Shown here one piece after another: positions 18,071-27,209 of a stretch of 64,000 nt of DNA. The DNA comes from Nitratireductor sp. GISD-1A_MAKvit (GTDB taxonomy: Bacteria > Pseudomonadota > Alphaproteobacteria > Rhizobiales > Rhizobiaceae). The stretch's first letter is position 1; each line of letters begins with the position of its first letter. Below the pieces are notes generated by a model. That model saw only the letters and a list, made by a program, of their open reading frames with translations. It did no database searches and was not told the origin of the DNA. The position numbers and the translations under genes are program-made. The DNA lies in NCBI RefSeq assembly GCF_040819555.1, contig NZ_CP161919.1, positions 62,001 to 126,000 of the forward strand, written 5' to 3'.

Positions 18071-18204
18071 ACCCTCGTCCTTCGCCTTTCGACAAGCTCA
18101 AGAGGCTCAGGATGAGGGTGGGGGCGACGGCGCAAATGCCAGGATGTTCAACCGTCGCGGCGCGCCTACACAGCCCTCATCCTGAGCTTGTCGAAGGGCG
18201 AGGG
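18071..18204. repeat. Pair of inverted REP-like palindromic repeats
   Basis: The left copy (about 18071-18123) contains TTTCGACAAGCTCA and GCTCAGGATGAGGG. The right copy (18175-18204) contains CCCTCATCCTGAGCTTGTC and GAAGGGCGAGGG in the opposite direction. The left copy has about nine extra bases in the middle. This CCTCATCCTGAGCTTGTCGAAGG type of repeat is common in alphaproteobacterial intergenic DNA. Here it lies between a binding-protein and a permease gene and could form a large mRNA hairpin. Confidence 0.7.
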
Positions 18205-18268
18205 CGACATGCAGGGCTCTAGCCCGACAGCGGAGCCCACAACAGAACCTGAAAATGGGGCCCCAGCC

Positions 18269-19214
18269 ATGGCCACCTACATAGCCAAGCGCCTCCTTGC
18301 CGCGATACCCGTCCTGTTCGGGCTGTCGATCATTGTCTTTCTGATCATGGCGATGATCCCCGGCGACCCCGCCACGGCCATCCTCGGCTCCTATGCGACA
18401 CCGGAAAACGTTGCCAAGCTCAATGCGGATCTCGGTCTCGACAAGCCCTTGCCCCAGCAATATCTGATCTGGCTCGGCAATCTTCTTCAAGGCGATCTCG
18501 GCCGCTCCTACGCGCTCAACAGGCCCGTGCTGGACGAAGTGCTGGAGCGTTTTTCCGCCACTCTGATTCTGGCTGGCACCGCGCTGGTTCTTTGCTCCAT
18601 CCTTGGCCTGCTGGCAGGCGTTGTCTCGGCCGTGCGACAGTATGGCCTGGCCGACAAGGTGATCACCGTTCTGGTGTTGATCGGCATTTCCACGCCGGCC
18701 CTTCTGGCTTGGTCTCCTCCTTATTCTGGCTTTCGCGGTGAAGATCAGGCTTTTTCCGGCAAGCGGCATGTACGCCATCTATGGCGGCGGCGATCTGCCG
18801 GATCTGCTCTATCATCTCTTCTTGCCTGCGCTCACGCTTGCCGTGGTCGCCACAGGGGTCATTGCACGGCTGACCCGCACCGCCATGCTGGAGGTTTTGC
18901 GGCAGGATTACATCCGCACCGCGCGCGCCAAGGGGCTGAGCGAAAGGCGGGTGATTTACCGGCATGCCTTCAAGGCGGCGCTGGTGAGCGTCATCCCGGT
19001 GATCGGCATTCAGGCGGGCTTCGTGCTCGGCGGGGCGGTCTATATCGAGACCGTGTTCCAGTGGCCGGGCATCGGCTCGATGCTGGTCAACGCGATTTCC
19101 ACCCGCGACCTGCTTCTCGTGCAGGGTGGCGTGCTCGTGGTGGCGGCCGCCTATGTGCTTTTCAACCTCGCCGCCGATGTGGTGCAGACGATGCTTGATC
19201 CGAGGTTGCGCTGA
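18269..19214 (+). pseudogene. Dpp-type ABC transporter permease (DppB-like), one frameshift (probably a sequence error)
   Basis: The first membrane subunit of the Dpp-type importer, starting MATYIAKRLLAAIPVLFGLSI. The frame breaks at CCGGCCC (18695-18701). Deleting one C joins STPA to FWLGLLLILAFAVKIRLFPASG and gives 314 residues, the normal DppB length. The span is 3n+1. The second half has the family loop (LRQDYIRTARAKGLSERRVIYRHAFKAAL) and the normal C-terminus. As written it is broken in mid-protein. Confidence 0.85.
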
Positions 19215-21152
19215 TGAGTGAAGCTGTCTCCACCGCGTGTCAGGCAAAAGTCCGCAAACCGAGCCGACCGAGCGCGACCCGTCTCCTCCTGAACAATTCG
19301 CTTGCCACGACAGGGCTGGCCATTCTGGCGCTCATCATTCTGGTTGCGCTGATGGCTCCGCTTCTGCCGCTGCCCGATCCCGATGCGACAGCGCCCGCCA
19401 ACCGCCTGTTGCGTCCCTTCGCCGAAGGGCATCTGCTGGGCACCGATGCGCTGGGGCGCGACATCCTTTCACGCCTTGTCTGGGGAACGCGCGTCAGCCT
19501 CGCCGTGGGGATTTCGGCAACACTGATTGCCGCATTCTGCGGGTCGCTCATCGGGCTTGTGGCGGGCTATGCGGGTGGCCGCGTCGATGCGCTGCTGATG
19601 CGTGGCATCGATATGGTCATGGCGTTTCCCTACATCCTGCTCGCGCTGGCCATCGTGGCCGCGCTCGGGCCGGGCCTTCTCAACGCGCTCTATGCGATTG
19701 CGGTGGTCAACATCCCTTTCTTCGCGCGCAATATCCGCGGCATCACCATCGGTCTGTCACGGCGTGAATTCGTGGATGCAGCGCGGCTTTCGGGAAAATC
19801 CAATGCCGGCATTCTTTTCGGAGAAATCCTGCCCAACGTTCTGCCGGTCATCATCATCACCATGTCGACCACCATCGGCTGGATGATCCTCGAGACGGCG
19901 GGGCTCTCTTTCCTCGGGCTCGGTGCGCAGCCGCCGCAGGCCGATCTCGGCTCAATGCTGGGCGAGGGGCGCAAGATCCTGTTCACCGCTCCGCATGTGT
20001 CGATCATTCCCGGCCTGATGATCTTCGCGCTGGTCATGAGCATCAATCTTCTGGGCGATGGCGTGCGCGACGTTCTTGACCCCCGGTTGAAATCCGGGGC
20101 GTTGACGAGACCGGTCGCGCGCACGGCGGTCGAGCGGCGCTCGGTGCCGCAGGAGCGAGCGCATGAAGCGAGCGTTCTGGAGGTCTCGGATCTCAGCACC
20201 GAATTCCACATAGGCGGCGACATCTACCGGGCGGTTGGCGGTATCGACCTTCATCTCAGGCAGGGCGAATGCCTCGGCATCGTCGGAGAATCGGGTTCTG
20301 GTAAATCCGTCTCCGCCATGTCCCTGATGGGTCTGGTGCCGACGCCGCCCGGGCGCATTACCGGCGGGGGCCGCTTGGCTCGATGGCGAGGACCTTTTCG
20401 CGGCCAGCGACGAGCGCATCCGCGAATTGCGCGGTGCCGATGTCAGCCATGTCTTTCAGGATCCGCTTTCCACTCTCCATCCACTCTTCACCATAGGCGA
20501 TCAGCTCACCGAAGCGATCATGGCGCATCGGGCGATCAAACGCTCCGAGGCGGACAGGCGCGCCGAAGAACTGTTGCGGCTTGTGCGTATCACCAATCCG
20601 GCAGAACGGCTGAAGGCTTACCCGCACGAACTCTCCGGCGGCATGCGCCAGCGTGTGTGCATCGCCATGGCGCTGGCAAACGACGCCAAGGTCATCATCG
20701 CCGATGAGCCGACCACGGCGCTCGACGTGACCGTGCAGGCGCAGATTCTTTCGCTGCTCGATGCCTTGAGGCGTGAGAGCAACGCTGCGATCTTGTTCAT
20801 CACGCATGATTTCGGTGTGGTTTCGGCCGTCTGCGACCGCGTCGCGGTGATGTATGCCGGCCGCATTGTCGAGACGGGCACGACGCAAGAAGTGCTCAAC
20901 GCACCGGCACATCCCTATACACGCAAGCTGATCGACTGTGTGCCGGTTCTGGGCGAGCCGGAACGCCGGCTCGACGCCATCGAGGGGCGCCCTCCGGTGG
21001 TCAACAATCTGCCGCCGGGCTGTGCCTTCGCAGCGCGCTGCCCGAGGGCGAAGCCGGATTGCCGGGAGGGAGAGATTGCACTGACGCGACTTGGCGATGA
21101 ACGCGCGGTGCGGTGTCTCTATCCGCTGACGGGGGAGGCGGCCAATGCCTGA
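19214..21152 (+). pseudogene. Fused Dpp-type permease-ATPase (DppC-DppD), one frameshift (probably a sequence error)
   Basis: Residues about 1-295 are a DppC-type permease (GTDALGRDILSRLVWG, then SRREFVDAARLSGKSNAGIL). They run in frame, through a short linker, into a DppD-type ATPase: Walker A GESGSGKS, signature LSGGMRQRV, Walker B VIIADEPTTALD. Such fusions are known in rhizobia. The frame breaks in the GGGGG run 20366-20370; removing one G restores GGAAWLDGEDLFAASDERIREL and 645 residues. The zinc-finger-like peptide-ATPase tail (PPGCAFAARCPRAKPDC) is present. It overlaps dppB by ATGA. Confidence 0.85.
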
Positions 21153-22137
21153 TACGGCGCTTCTGCAAATCGAGAATGCCGAACGTGTGTTTGGGGGTGG
21201 CCGCACGCTTTTCGGCAAACCGCTGCCGGCTGTCCATGCCGTTCAGGGCATTTCGCTCAATGTGCGAAAGGGAGAAACGCTGGGTGTGGTCGGGGAATCG
21301 GGCTGCGGAAAATCCACGCTTGCCCGTCTGATCGTCGGCCTCGACAAACCCACCGGGGGAACGATCACCTTTGACGGTGTGGACCTCGTGGCCGAGGCAA
21401 AGCGCGATCCGCAGAAACTTGCGCAGCGTGTGCAGTACGTGTTTCAGGATCCCGTCGCCTCGCTCAATCCGCGCAAGACGATCCGCACGATTCTCGAAGC
21501 GCCGCTGCGGCATCTTCTGGGCCTCGGGCGAGAGGCCCGCGAAGCGCGCCTGAAAGATTTGATGGAAGCGGTCAACCTGGCGCCGGAATTTCTCGATCGC
21601 TATCCGCACGAGTTCTCCGGCGGACAGGCGCAGCGCATCGGCATTGCGCGCGCACTCGCTGCCGATCCCGAGCTGATCGTTCTCGACGAACCGGTCTCCG
21701 CGCTCGACGTTTCGGTGCAGGCACAGGTGCTGAACATCCTCGATGATCTCAAGGAAAAATTCGGCCTCACCTACGTGTTCATCAGCCACGATCTTTCGGT
21801 CATCGAAAGCGTCAGTGACCGTGTTGCGGTTCTGTATTTCGGTCGTCTTGCGGAGCTTGGTGCGGCAGAGCGCATATTCGCCGCGCCACGTCATCCCTAC
21901 ACGCATCTCCTGTTGAAATCGGCGCCCGTGCCGGGAAAGCGCTCGCTCATTCCCGAAGATGCGAATACAGAACTTCCCGATCCCTACGATCCACCGCCTG
22001 GTTGCGCGTTCTTCGCGCGTTGTCCACGCGGGACACAAGAGTGCAGGGCAGCGCAGCCGCCGCTTGATCCGGCGCCGGACAATCGGGAGCATCGGGCGGC
22101 CTGCTACCACCCCGTGATTGAGAATGAGGATGCCTGA
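21145..22137 (+). CDS. Dpp/Opp-type ABC transporter ATP-binding protein (DppF-like)
   Basis: A 330-residue second ATPase of the importer: Walker A ([14 protein letters not shown]), Q-loop (VFQDPVASLNPR), signature (FSGGQAQRIGIARAL), Walker B (LIVLDEPVSALDVSVQ), H-loop (FISHDLSV), and the PPGCAFFARCPRGTQEC tail typical of oligopeptide ATPases. It overlaps the fused gene by 8 bp and the regulator gene at its end. Confidence 0.92.
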   Translation: MPDTALLQIENAERVFGGGRTLFGKPLPAVHAVQGISLNVRKGETLGVVGESGCGKSTLARLIVGLDKPTGGTITFDGVDLVAEAKRDPQKLAQRVQYVFQDPVASLNPRKTIRTILEAPLRHLLGLGREAREARLKDLMEAVNLAPEFLDRYPHEFSGGQAQRIGIARALAADPELIVLDEPVSALDVSVQAQVLNILDDLKEKFGLTYVFISHDLSVIESVSDRVAVLYFGRLAELGAAERIFAAPRHPYTHLLLKSAPVPGKRSLIPEDANTELPDPYDPPPGCAFFARCPRGTQECRAAQPPLDPAPDNREHRAACYHPVIENEDA

Positions 22138-22942
22138 TCGCAGCGATTTGCAACCGGCCTGGAAACCTCTTCAGCTCTCGACCGAACTGAAGCGCCGCAA
22201 GAGACCGGATGTCATCGCCGACAGGATCCGGGAACTGATCGTCGCCCAGGGCCTTGAGCCCGGCGACCGCATCCCCCAGGAATGGCTGTTGCCCGAAACC
22301 CATGAAGCCTCGCGCGGAACGCTGCGCGAAGCGCTGAAGATACTGGAGTTTCAGGGGCTTACCCTCAGCAAGACCGGGCCAGGTGGCGGGGTGTTCGTTT
22401 CAGGGGTGGGAGCGGATCAGGCGATCCGTTTGCTCGACAACCTGTTCCTGTTTCAGCCGCCGTCCATTGCCGACATCTATTCGATCCGCAAGGTTCTCGA
22501 ACCGCAGCTCGCCGAAAGTCTTGCCGGAAAACTTTCAGCCGAGGCTTTTGCCAAGCTGCAGGACACGATCCGGCTCTATGAGGAAGAGCCGAAAACGGCG
22601 GAGGAGGAATACAGGCAGCGCCTTGCGGAGCTCGACTTTCATGTCGAGCTTGCGCGCCATGCGCAGAATGCGCTTCTGGGTTTCAACTGCATTTTCTTGA
22701 TCAGCCTCCTGCGCGACATGACCGTTTGCCGCGAGATCTATCGCGAGCCGAACCCCGCCCTGCGCGAAACCGGGCTGCATTACCAGATCATCCTTCTGCG
22801 TGCGATCAAATCCGGCGATGGAAAGCGTGCTGCACAGGTGATGCGCGAACATATGGAAGCGGCGGAAATCTACATGCTTGAGCGTGCTGAGATTCCGCAG
22901 CGCAACCCGATCAAAGCCATCCACAGGGAGCGCGGCAAATAG
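22124..22942 (+). CDS. GntR-family transcriptional regulator, FadR/FCD type
   Basis: About 272 residues. An N-terminal winged HTH (KRPDVIADRIRELIVAQGLEPGDRIP, then ASRGTLREALKILEFQG) is followed by an FCD-type helical ligand domain with the metal-binding pattern LDFHVELARHAQN and a late His. The start is uncertain: ATG 22124 or ATG 22130 are both possible and both overlap dppF. It is the last gene of the Dpp-type operon and its likely regulator, or that of the TRAP genes that follow. Confidence 0.83.
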   Translation: MRMPDRSDLQPAWKPLQLSTELKRRKRPDVIADRIRELIVAQGLEPGDRIPQEWLLPETHEASRGTLREALKILEFQGLTLSKTGPGGGVFVSGVGADQAIRLLDNLFLFQPPSIADIYSIRKVLEPQLAESLAGKLSAEAFAKLQDTIRLYEEEPKTAEEEYRQRLAELDFHVELARHAQNALLGFNCIFLISLLRDMTVCREIYREPNPALRETGLHYQIILLRAIKSGDGKRAAQVMREHMEAAEIYMLERAEIPQRNPIKAIHRERGK

Positions 22943-23002
22943 CCGTTTCATTTCTATTGCGCATGCGGTAGCTTCGCGCCGGAATTCGCATGGGAGCCGG
23001 GT

Positions 23003-23515
23003 TTGCATCTTTATCTGAGGTTTTGCGCCGGGCTGGATCGGCTCGCAACCGCTTTCTGCGTGCTTGCCTGCCTGGCCCTGACGGTTAGCGTACTTGCCAT
23101 TGTGGTGATGCGTTATGGCTTTGGCATCGGCTTTATCGAACTGCAGGATTTCGCCTCCTACACATTTGCCGTTCTTCTGATTTTTTCCGTCCCCGTGTGT
23201 CTTCGCAGGGGCGGGCATGTGCGCGTTGAAATTCTGTCGGAAAACCTGTCTCCCCTCTATGCGCGCATCGCAGATGCCGTGGCGGTCTTTCTCTTTCTCG
23301 TGCCGGTGTTCGGACTGATCATCTGGGCCGACTGGGCCGATCTTGCCTATTCCTGGTCGATCCGCGAGGCTTCGGTGGAAACGGGCGGTCTGCCAGGCCT
23401 GTTTCTCGTCAAGACGGCCTTACCCATTGGGGCCGCGATGATGATCCTTCAGGGCATTGCCATGGTGCTGCAGCCGGGTGCCGACCGCACCGCTGAAGAT
23501 GAGCCAGCGCTATGA
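23003..23515 (+). CDS. TRAP transporter small permease (DctQ family)
   Basis: A 170-residue protein with four membrane segments; RGGHVRVE in the second half-loop is typical of DctQ. It starts at TTG 23003, since the nearby ATG at 22989 is out of frame. It overlaps the large permease by ATGA. Confidence 0.86.
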   Translation: MHLYLRFCAGLDRLATAFCVLACLALTVSVLAIVVMRYGFGIGFIELQDFASYTFAVLLIFSVPVCLRRGGHVRVEILSENLSPLYARIADAVAVFLFLVPVFGLIIWADWADLAYSWSIREASVETGGLPGLFLVKTALPIGAAMMILQGIAMVLQPGADRTAEDEPAL

Positions 23516-25062
23516 CCCTGCCCGAGCTCTTTCTCTGCCTGATGCTGGTCGGCCTGTTTGCCGGGATCTTAAGCGGTATTCCGGCCATGCTTGCCATCGC
23601 CGGCGTGCCTTTTGTCGTCGCCGTGATCGCCAGCCTGTTCGGAGCTTTCGACCTTTCCTTTCTGGATTTCTTCCCGGGCCGCGTCTGGGGCGTGATGAGC
23701 AACACGCTGTTGATGGCGGTCCCGCTCTTCATTCTGATGGGCGTGGTGCTGGAGCGATCACAGCTTGCAGAGCGCATGCTGGAGGTCCTGCGCGACATGC
23801 TGGGGTCGTCGCCGCGAGGGCTGGCCCTTTCGGTGCTGCTTTTCAGCGCGCTGATCGCGGCATCGACCGGCATTGTGGGCGCCACCGTCGTCATGCTTGG
23901 CCTTGTCAGCCTGCCGGCCATGCTTCAGGCCGGCGTTTCGCCGCGCGTGTCGAGTGGCATCATCTGCGCCAGCGGCACGCTGGGTCAGATCATCCCGCCT
24001 TCCATCCTGCTCGTGCTTCTGGGTGATCAGATCGGCAACACCTATCTGGAAGCGCAGCAGAAGGCCGGCAATTTCGCGCCCGACGCCGTGTCGGTGGGCG
24101 ATCTCTTTGCAGGAGCGCTGGTGCCGGGTCTGCTGTTGGTGGGCCTCTATGGCATCTACATCCTGTTCACCCTGCGTGGTGCACACAAGGCCATTGAGAA
24201 TACCGCCCGCAAGCGCGTGCCCCTAAGCCGCATCCTCGGGGTCTTTCTCCCGCCACTCCTGCTCATTCTGGCTGTTCTCGGGTCCATTCTCGGCGGGGTT
24301 GCAACCACAACGGAAGCGGCGGGGCTGGGTGCTGTCGGCACAATCCTGCTCGCCGGTTACACGCGTGGCGGGGCCGGTCATGCCGGGCGGCTCATCATTG
24401 TTTCTGCCGTGGTTGCGGGTGCAGTTCTGGTCATCCTGCGCGCACTTGGGCTCTTGCCACCGTCCGGGCTCGGCACGCCGGCGGGCGCCGTTGCGCTGTT
24501 CGCTGCCCTGCTTATCGCCGCCGGGGTGCTCTTTTCCGCGTGGCGCCTGCTGCGAAACGACATTCTCGTCCCCGCCGTTGTCGATACGCTGCGCATTTCC
24601 GGCATGGTGTTCGGCATCGTGATCGCCGCCTCCATGCTTTCACTGGTGTTTCGCGGGTTTGGCGGCGATGAGCTGGTGGCTGGCTTTCTGGAGCAGGTGC
24701 CGGGCGGAAAATGGGGCGCGCTTGCGCTTGTCATGGTGGTCGTCTTCTTCCTCGGTTTTATCCTTGAGGCGGTGGAAATCATCTACATCGTCGTGCCCCT
24801 GCTTGGTGCGCCGATCCTGGCCACCGATTTTTCACCGGTCTGGTTCGCGGTTCTTTTGGCAATGAATTTGCAGACCTCGTTCCTGACGCCGCCTTTCGGT
24901 TTCGCGCTTTTCTATTATCGCTCGGTTGCGCCGCGCAGCATCACGACCATGGAGATCTACCGTTCGGTAATCCCGTTCGTGGCCATACAGCTTGTGGCTC
25001 TGGCGCTACTCATCACGTTTCCGGCTGTGGTTACATGGCTGCCGGACATGCTCTTCAGATAG
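23512..25062 (+). CDS. TRAP transporter large permease (DctM family)
   Basis: A 516-residue permease, longer than the DctM at 9611. It is of the subfamily that works with large, Tat-exported DctP proteins (mannitol/chloroaromatic-type). Features are GVVLERSQLAERMLEVLRDMLG, the SASTGIVGATVVMLGL loop, GQIIPPSILLVLLGDQIG and the C-terminal LTPPFGFALFYYRSVAP. About 13 membrane segments are visible. Confidence 0.92.
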   Translation: MTLPELFLCLMLVGLFAGILSGIPAMLAIAGVPFVVAVIASLFGAFDLSFLDFFPGRVWGVMSNTLLMAVPLFILMGVVLERSQLAERMLEVLRDMLGSSPRGLALSVLLFSALIAASTGIVGATVVMLGLVSLPAMLQAGVSPRVSSGIICASGTLGQIIPPSILLVLLGDQIGNTYLEAQQKAGNFAPDAVSVGDLFAGALVPGLLLVGLYGIYILFTLRGAHKAIENTARKRVPLSRILGVFLPPLLLILAVLGSILGGVATTTEAAGLGAVGTILLAGYTRGGAGHAGRLIIVSAVVAGAVLVILRALGLLPPSGLGTPAGAVALFAALLIAAGVLFSAWRLLRNDILVPAVVDTLRISGMVFGIVIAASMLSLVFRGFGGDELVAGFLEQVPGGKWGALALVMVVVFFLGFILEAVEIIYIVVPLLGAPILATDFSPVWFAVLLAMNLQTSFLTPPFGFALFYYRSVAPRSITTMEIYRSVIPFVAIQLVALALLITFPAVVTWLPDMLFR

Positions 25063-25086
25063 TCGTCGTTCAGGAGGAAACCCGAC

Positions 25087-26145
25087 ATGAAACGCAGAAC
25101 ATTTCTAACGGCAGGGGCCGGAGCCACGGCTGCGGCACTCGCCACACCTGCCATCGCGCAGGGCAAGATTGAGTGGAACCTGCCCACAAGCTTCCCCAAG
25201 AATGCGCCGGGCGTCGGCACCAACGTCACCAATTTCGCCGAGAAGGTGGCAGCCATGTCCGATGGCCGGCTGAGCTTCAAGGTCTTCGGCGGCGGCGAGC
25301 TGGTGCCGCCCTTCGGTGTTGAAGACGCGGTGCAGCAGGGCAAGGCCCCGGTCGGCCACAACCCGCCCTATTATGCCGCCGGCAAGAACCCCTCGCTTCA
25401 CTGGTTCACCGCCGTGCCCTTCGGCATGACGGCAGCCGAACATTACGCATGGCTGCGCTATGGTGGCGGTCAGGAGCTGTGGGACGACATCTACGCACAG
25501 CGCAATCTGAAGCCGCTCTATTCCGGTAACTCCAACACGCAGAGCGCGGGCTGGTTCAAGTCCGAGATCAATTCGCTGGAAGACCTCAAGGGTCTCAACA
25601 TGCGCATTGCCGGCCTCGGCGGCGAGATGTACCGCAAGCTCGGCGTCAATGCCGTTTTGATGCCCCCGCCGGAAATCTTCCAGGCGCTGCAGTCCGGTGC
25701 GCTCGATGCGGCCGAATGGGTCGGCCCGTTCCTCGATCAGGCGTTCGGCCTGCAGAAAATCACAAAGAACTGCTACCTGCCGGCCTACAATGAGCCGAGT
25801 GCGGCGCTTGCCATCGTCTTCAACAAGGATGCCTGGGCCGAGCTTTCGCCCGACCTTCAGGCGATCTGTGAGGCCGCGGCCCTTGCCGCCAGCCAGGAAG
25901 CGCTCGCCCAGTTCGATTATCACAATGCCCGCGCCATGGCCGCGCTTGAAGCCGAGGGCGTCATCTTCCGCGATGTGCCGGATGATGTGGCCGAAGGCCT
26001 CAAGAGCGCGTGGGAAGAGGTTCGTGATGAACTGACCGCCCAGAGCGAAGACGTTGCCCGCGTGCGCGAGAGCTACGACACTTTCCTGGCTGAAAGCGTG
26101 AAATACGCCAACGCCATGAACATGCCTCTGCTCAAGCGGCGCTAA
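25087..26145 (+). CDS. TRAP transporter substrate-binding protein, Tat-exported (DctP family)
   Basis: A 352-residue binding protein. The N-terminus MKRRTFLTAGAGATAAALA is a twin-arginine-type signal. Conserved DctP parts are SFPKNAPGVGTNV, the NMRIAGLGGEMYRKLGV arginine region, and LQSGALDAAEWVGPFLD. The gene order Q-M-P here is the reverse of the P-Q-M order at 7995, another sign of a different TRAP subfamily. The ligand is not evident. Confidence 0.92.
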   Translation: MKRRTFLTAGAGATAAALATPAIAQGKIEWNLPTSFPKNAPGVGTNVTNFAEKVAAMSDGRLSFKVFGGGELVPPFGVEDAVQQGKAPVGHNPPYYAAGKNPSLHWFTAVPFGMTAAEHYAWLRYGGGQELWDDIYAQRNLKPLYSGNSNTQSAGWFKSEINSLEDLKGLNMRIAGLGGEMYRKLGVNAVLMPPPEIFQALQSGALDAAEWVGPFLDQAFGLQKITKNCYLPAYNEPSAALAIVFNKDAWAELSPDLQAICEAAALAASQEALAQFDYHNARAMAALEAEGVIFRDVPDDVAEGLKSAWEEVRDELTAQSEDVARVRESYDTFLAESVKYANAMNMPLLKRR

Positions 26146-26162
26146 GACAGAATGCAGGTGCG

Positions 26163-26184
26163 GTGGGCGAGTGTTTTCGCCCAC
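26163..26184 (+). terminator. Stem-loop after the second TRAP operon
   Basis: GTGGGCGA pairs with TCGCCCAC across a 6-nt loop, 18 bp after the dctP stop. No T-run follows, so it may act as a 3'-end stabiliser or a weak terminator before the copper genes. Confidence 0.45.
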
Positions 26185-26247
26185 TGCAATCCAGAGTGCA
26201 GCATTCGTCGCAGTGACACCTCTGCCGAATTGTGTCACCAAGCTTCC

Positions 26248-26649
26248 ATGAAGCTGATGCGTGACATGCTGAAGGACCGCCTTGCGACTGGCCTTATCGC
26301 CGGTCTTTTGGCCTATTTCCTTCTCATGCAGGGCTTCGCCGCCGCCTTTGCCCAGGGGGCGATGGCAGGCAGCGGTGGCATTCCCGGTTTCATCATCTGC
26401 ACACCGAGCGGCATTGGCCTTGCGGAGGGCGATGGCCCGGTTCCGGCGCGCAGTCCTCACGATTGCTGCACATCACTCTGCCAGACGGGGTGTGCGGTCT
26501 CGCCGACTCTGCCGGGAGATAACGCCGGGTTCGACTGCACCCGAGATGACGTCTTCTCTGTTGCGCGCCTGCCCGGTGCGCGTGTTCTGCACCCTGTCGC
26601 GCAGGGTCTCCTTGCCGAAGCGCGTGCGCCGCCAGCCTTCTCCATCTGA
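26248..26649 (+). CDS. Secreted or membrane-anchored Cys/His-containing protein, DUF2946-like
   Basis: 133 residues from the ATG at 26248. A hydrophobic N-terminal segment (LIAGLLAYFLLMQGFAAAFA) is followed by a periplasmic part with a metal-ligand-like cluster, IICTPSG then HDCCTSLCQTGC. DUF2946-type proteins are frequent next to PCuAC and SCO genes, and this one is followed 65 bp later by PCuAC. A role in periplasmic copper handling is likely but inferred; the family match is moderate. Confidence 0.65.
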   Translation: MKLMRDMLKDRLATGLIAGLLAYFLLMQGFAAAFAQGAMAGSGGIPGFIICTPSGIGLAEGDGPVPARSPHDCCTSLCQTGCAVSPTLPGDNAGFDCTRDDVFSVARLPGARVLHPVAQGLLAEARAPPAFSI

Positions 26650-26714
26650 CGCACTGAACCATGAAAACGGTCACGGAAATCCGTGGCCGGTATCTGCGCT
26701 TATGGAGACAAGAC

Positions 26715-27173
26715 ATGCGCTTTTTGCCCCGTATCCTCACGGCAGCAATGCTGTTCATTGCCGCTCCCGCATTCGCTGGCGACTACACGCTCGGTAAACT
26801 GGAAATCGATCAGCCCTGGACCCGCGCGACACCGCCGGGTGCCAAAGCCGCAGGCGGCTTCGTGACCATCGTCAACGGTGGTGAAGAGGACGACCGGCTG
26901 GTCAGCGCCGAGGCCGCTTTTGCGGGCCGCGTGGAGCTGCACACGATGGACATGACCGATGGTGTCATGAAGATGCGTCATCTTCCCGAAGGCATCCCGG
27001 TGCCGGCCGGCGAGACAGTCAATCTCGCTCCGGGCGGCCTGCATGTGATGTTCATGGACCTTCAGGAACCGATTGCCGAGGGCGCACCGGTTCCCGTGAC
27101 GCTGACCTTCGAGAAGGGCCGGCACGATCGAGGTGGAGATGTCGGTCGCCAGGCCCGGCGCACCTGCCCCTGA
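26715..27173 (+). CDS. Periplasmic copper chaperone PCu(A)C, C-terminus altered by a frameshift
   Basis: The protein delivers Cu(I) for the CuA site of cytochrome oxidase. It has signal peptide MRFLPRILTAAMLFIAAPAFA and the copper motif ELHTMDM-x7-MRHL then GLHVMFMDL. As read, the last 18 residues are out of frame. Removing one G from GGG at 27116-27118 gives TLTFEKAGTIEVEMSVAR and a His-rich tail ending at TGA 27208-27210, which overlaps the SCO1 ATG. The restored length is 164. The start at 26715 is chosen for the signal peptide. Confidence 0.85.
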   Translation: MRFLPRILTAAMLFIAAPAFAGDYTLGKLEIDQPWTRATPPGAKAAGGFVTIVNGGEEDDRLVSAEAAFAGRVELHTMDMTDGVMKMRHLPEGIPVPAGETVNLAPGGLHVMFMDLQEPIAEGAPVPVTLTFEKGRHDRGGDVGRQARRTCP

Positions 27174-27209
27174 AGGTCACGGTCACATGCATGGCGAGAG
27201 CAAGAACTG

